This document shows, one piece after another, positions 6,712 through 7,105 of a DNA stretch of 7,105 bases. The position numbers and the translations under genes are program-made. The notes beneath the pieces were generated by a model. That model saw nothing but the letters and a program-made list of their open reading frames with translations, did not search any database and was not told the origin of the DNA. Position 1 is the first letter of the stretch; every line of letters starts with the position of its first letter. This stretch comes from Bacillota bacterium. Its GTDB lineage: Bacteria; Bacillota; Clostridia; Lachnospirales; WQUN01. The DNA is taken from NCBI GenBank assembly GCA_009782085.1, contig WQUN01000038.1, positions 1 to 7,105 of the forward strand, in the 5' to 3' direction.

Positions 6712-6805
6712 TGCTGAAAACATTTGCGGACGACGTGACAGAGGAGGCTAATGTTTTCGCACTCCGGTATAACCGGGGATTTTATCGTTGCGAACAAACG
6801 GGTAT

Positions 6806-6831
6806 TGTAGGGCGGGGGCTCTGCTCCCGCC
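6806..6831 (+). repeat. Palindromic intergenic repeat, unit A
   Basis: TGTAG (6806-6810) leads into a hairpin with arms GGCGGGGGC (6811-6819) and GCTCCCGCC (6823-6831) around a TCT loop. The nine-pair stem contains one G-T mismatch that would be a G-U wobble in RNA. It shares the TGTAGGG head and overall plan of unit C, but its stem and loop sequences differ. There is no T tract after it, so intrinsic termination is doubtful. Confidence 0.75.
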
Positions 6832-6859
6832 GCCACCGGTAAACGGGATTTAGCAAACG

Positions 6860-6894
6860 TGTAGAACGGTCGGGCATGGAAGCCCGACCCTACA
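6860..6894 (-). repeat. Palindromic intergenic repeat, unit B (inverted relative to A and C)
   Basis: A perfect 8-bp stem, GGTCGGGC (6868-6875) and GCCCGACC (6882-6889), encloses the loop ATGGAA and is followed by CTACA (6890-6894). CTACA is the complement of the TGTAG head of units A and C, and ATGGAA is the reverse complement of the loop of unit C, so B is an inverted copy. TGTAG also occurs at 6860-6864, so this unit is bounded by TGTAG and CTACA, like short terminal inverted repeats. Confidence 0.8.
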
Positions 6895-6924
6895 GCATAT
6901 TCACAACCCGGCAAAATCGGCGTT

Positions 6925-6951
6925 TGTAGGGTCGGGGTTCCATCCCCGACC
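6925..6951 (+). repeat. Palindromic intergenic repeat, unit C
   Basis: TGTAG (6925-6929) precedes a perfect 8-bp stem, GGTCGGGG (6930-6937) and CCCCGACC (6944-6951), with loop TTCCAT. It is nearly the reverse complement of unit B. Repeats of this plan are common between genes in some anaerobes and resemble REP-type sequences, which is general knowledge and not shown by this window alone. Confidence 0.8.
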
Positions 6952-6978
6952 GATTCCCGTTTCCATCCCCGACCGATT
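6938..6978 (+). repeat. 18-bp direct repeat, duplicated right half of unit C
   Basis: TTCCATCCCCGACCGATT occurs at 6938-6955 and again at 6961-6978, separated by CCCGT. The second copy lacks the GGTCGGGG arm, so it is a partial unit made by a local duplication. An outer inverted repeat, AAAATCGG (6913-6920) with CCGATTTT (6973-6980), encloses unit C and the duplicate. It gives a T4 run on one strand and an A4 run on the other, so weak termination for the two converging genes is possible. Confidence 0.8.
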
Positions 6979-7010
6979 TTACCACATCGTTAAACCATCG
7001 TTTACAGTAA

Positions 7011-7105
7011 CTATTCAGTCATCAAAGCTTTCACAGAAAAAGGCTTGCCAACAAGAGCATTTTTGATAGCAATAAAACCAGACACGCCGTGTTTACGAGC
7101 AGTGC
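7011..7105 (-). CDS. 3' end of an unidentified minus-strand gene (partial)
   Basis: On the minus strand a frame is open from the window edge to TAG (complement of 7011-7013). It encodes 30 complete residues beginning TARKHGVSGFIAIKNAL and ending KALMTE. The mixed, protein-like composition and the position opposite the URO-D gene, with repeats between the two stops, favour a real C terminus. The other two minus-strand frames contain stops within this stretch. I do not recognise the family. The piece is AT-richer than pyc and contains the only AAGCTT site in the window (7025-7030). Confidence 0.45.
   Translation of the reverse strand, partial: TARKHGVSGFIAIKNALVGKPFSVKALMTE

Larger units (their letters stand above)
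6712..7010. other. Convergent intergenic region carrying a cluster of palindromic repeats
   Basis: This 299-bp stretch lies between the end of the URO-D gene (plus strand) and the end of a minus-strand gene. It holds three hairpin units, an 18-bp direct repeat and an outer inverted repeat, described separately. The part before the repeats (6712-6805) shows no recognisable gene, only two very short frames that run into the first repeat. The part after them (6981-7010) shows nothing further. Confidence 0.7.

Noticed and set aside
5710..6723. A 337-codon minus-strand open frame opposite the URO-D gene
   Set aside because: It has the same origin as the antisense frame over pyc: high GC and biased codons. 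The translation is R-, G- and V-rich, with no domain and no credible ribosome site.
6806..6980. The repeat cluster as a CRISPR array
   Set aside because: The units differ in orientation and sequence, the spacing is irregular, each unit is a hairpin rather than a repeat-spacer unit, and no cas gene is present.

Overview
The window comes from a GC-rich, probably anaerobic bacterium. Two GC-rich genes, a single-chain pyruvate carboxylase and a URO-D-superfamily protein with a methylcobalamin:CoM-methyltransferase-like zinc motif, flank an AT-rich two-gene island. The island encodes a HindIII-type restriction-modification (R-M) system. Base composition changes sharply: 44 of 60 bases are G/C at 2461-2520, 18 of 60 at 4321-4380, and 43 of 60 at 6421-6480. 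Use of a URO-D/corrinoid-type protein, a biotin-dependent single-chain pyruvate carboxylase, Shine-Dalgarno-led genes and palindromic intergenic repeats would fit Synergistota or Clostridia/Negativicutes. That placement is inference, and the window holds no marker gene that settles it.

Layout. Positions 1-32 hold the first codons of a gene on the minus strand, driven by a near-perfect sigma70 promoter (TTGACA, 17 bp, TATACT). Positions 33-241 are a divergent control region. Besides that promoter it holds an 11-bp tandem repeat, an extended -10 promoter for pyc, and an inverted repeat that overlaps this promoter. Pyruvate carboxylase (pyc) fills 242-3685. The R-M island follows with the endonuclease at 3720-4589 and the adenine methyltransferase at 4582-5559. 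The two overlap by 8 bp, and both are best read as starting at TTG behind a strong ribosome binding site. A short AT-rich gap holds an inverted repeat that covers the next ribosome binding site. The URO-D-family gene occupies 5617-6711. The convergent intergenic stretch 6712-7010 holds a cluster of hairpin repeats, and the last 95 bases hold the 3' end of a minus-strand gene.

How the genes work together. The R-M pair is a self-contained defence module. The endonuclease is predicted to cut AAGCTT, and the methyltransferase to protect it by N6-adenine methylation. The module sits between two genes with no evident link to defence. No integrase, transposase or controller protein accompanies it, so it looks like a passenger insertion, possibly transcribed by read-through from pyc. 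Pyruvate carboxylase makes oxaloacetate from pyruvate and bicarbonate. The URO-D-like protein probably moves methyl groups in corrinoid-linked one-carbon metabolism, but no corrinoid protein lies in the window. I see no wholly new system here. The points most worth checking are the HindIII-type island, its unusual translation signals, the pyc control region and the repeat cluster.
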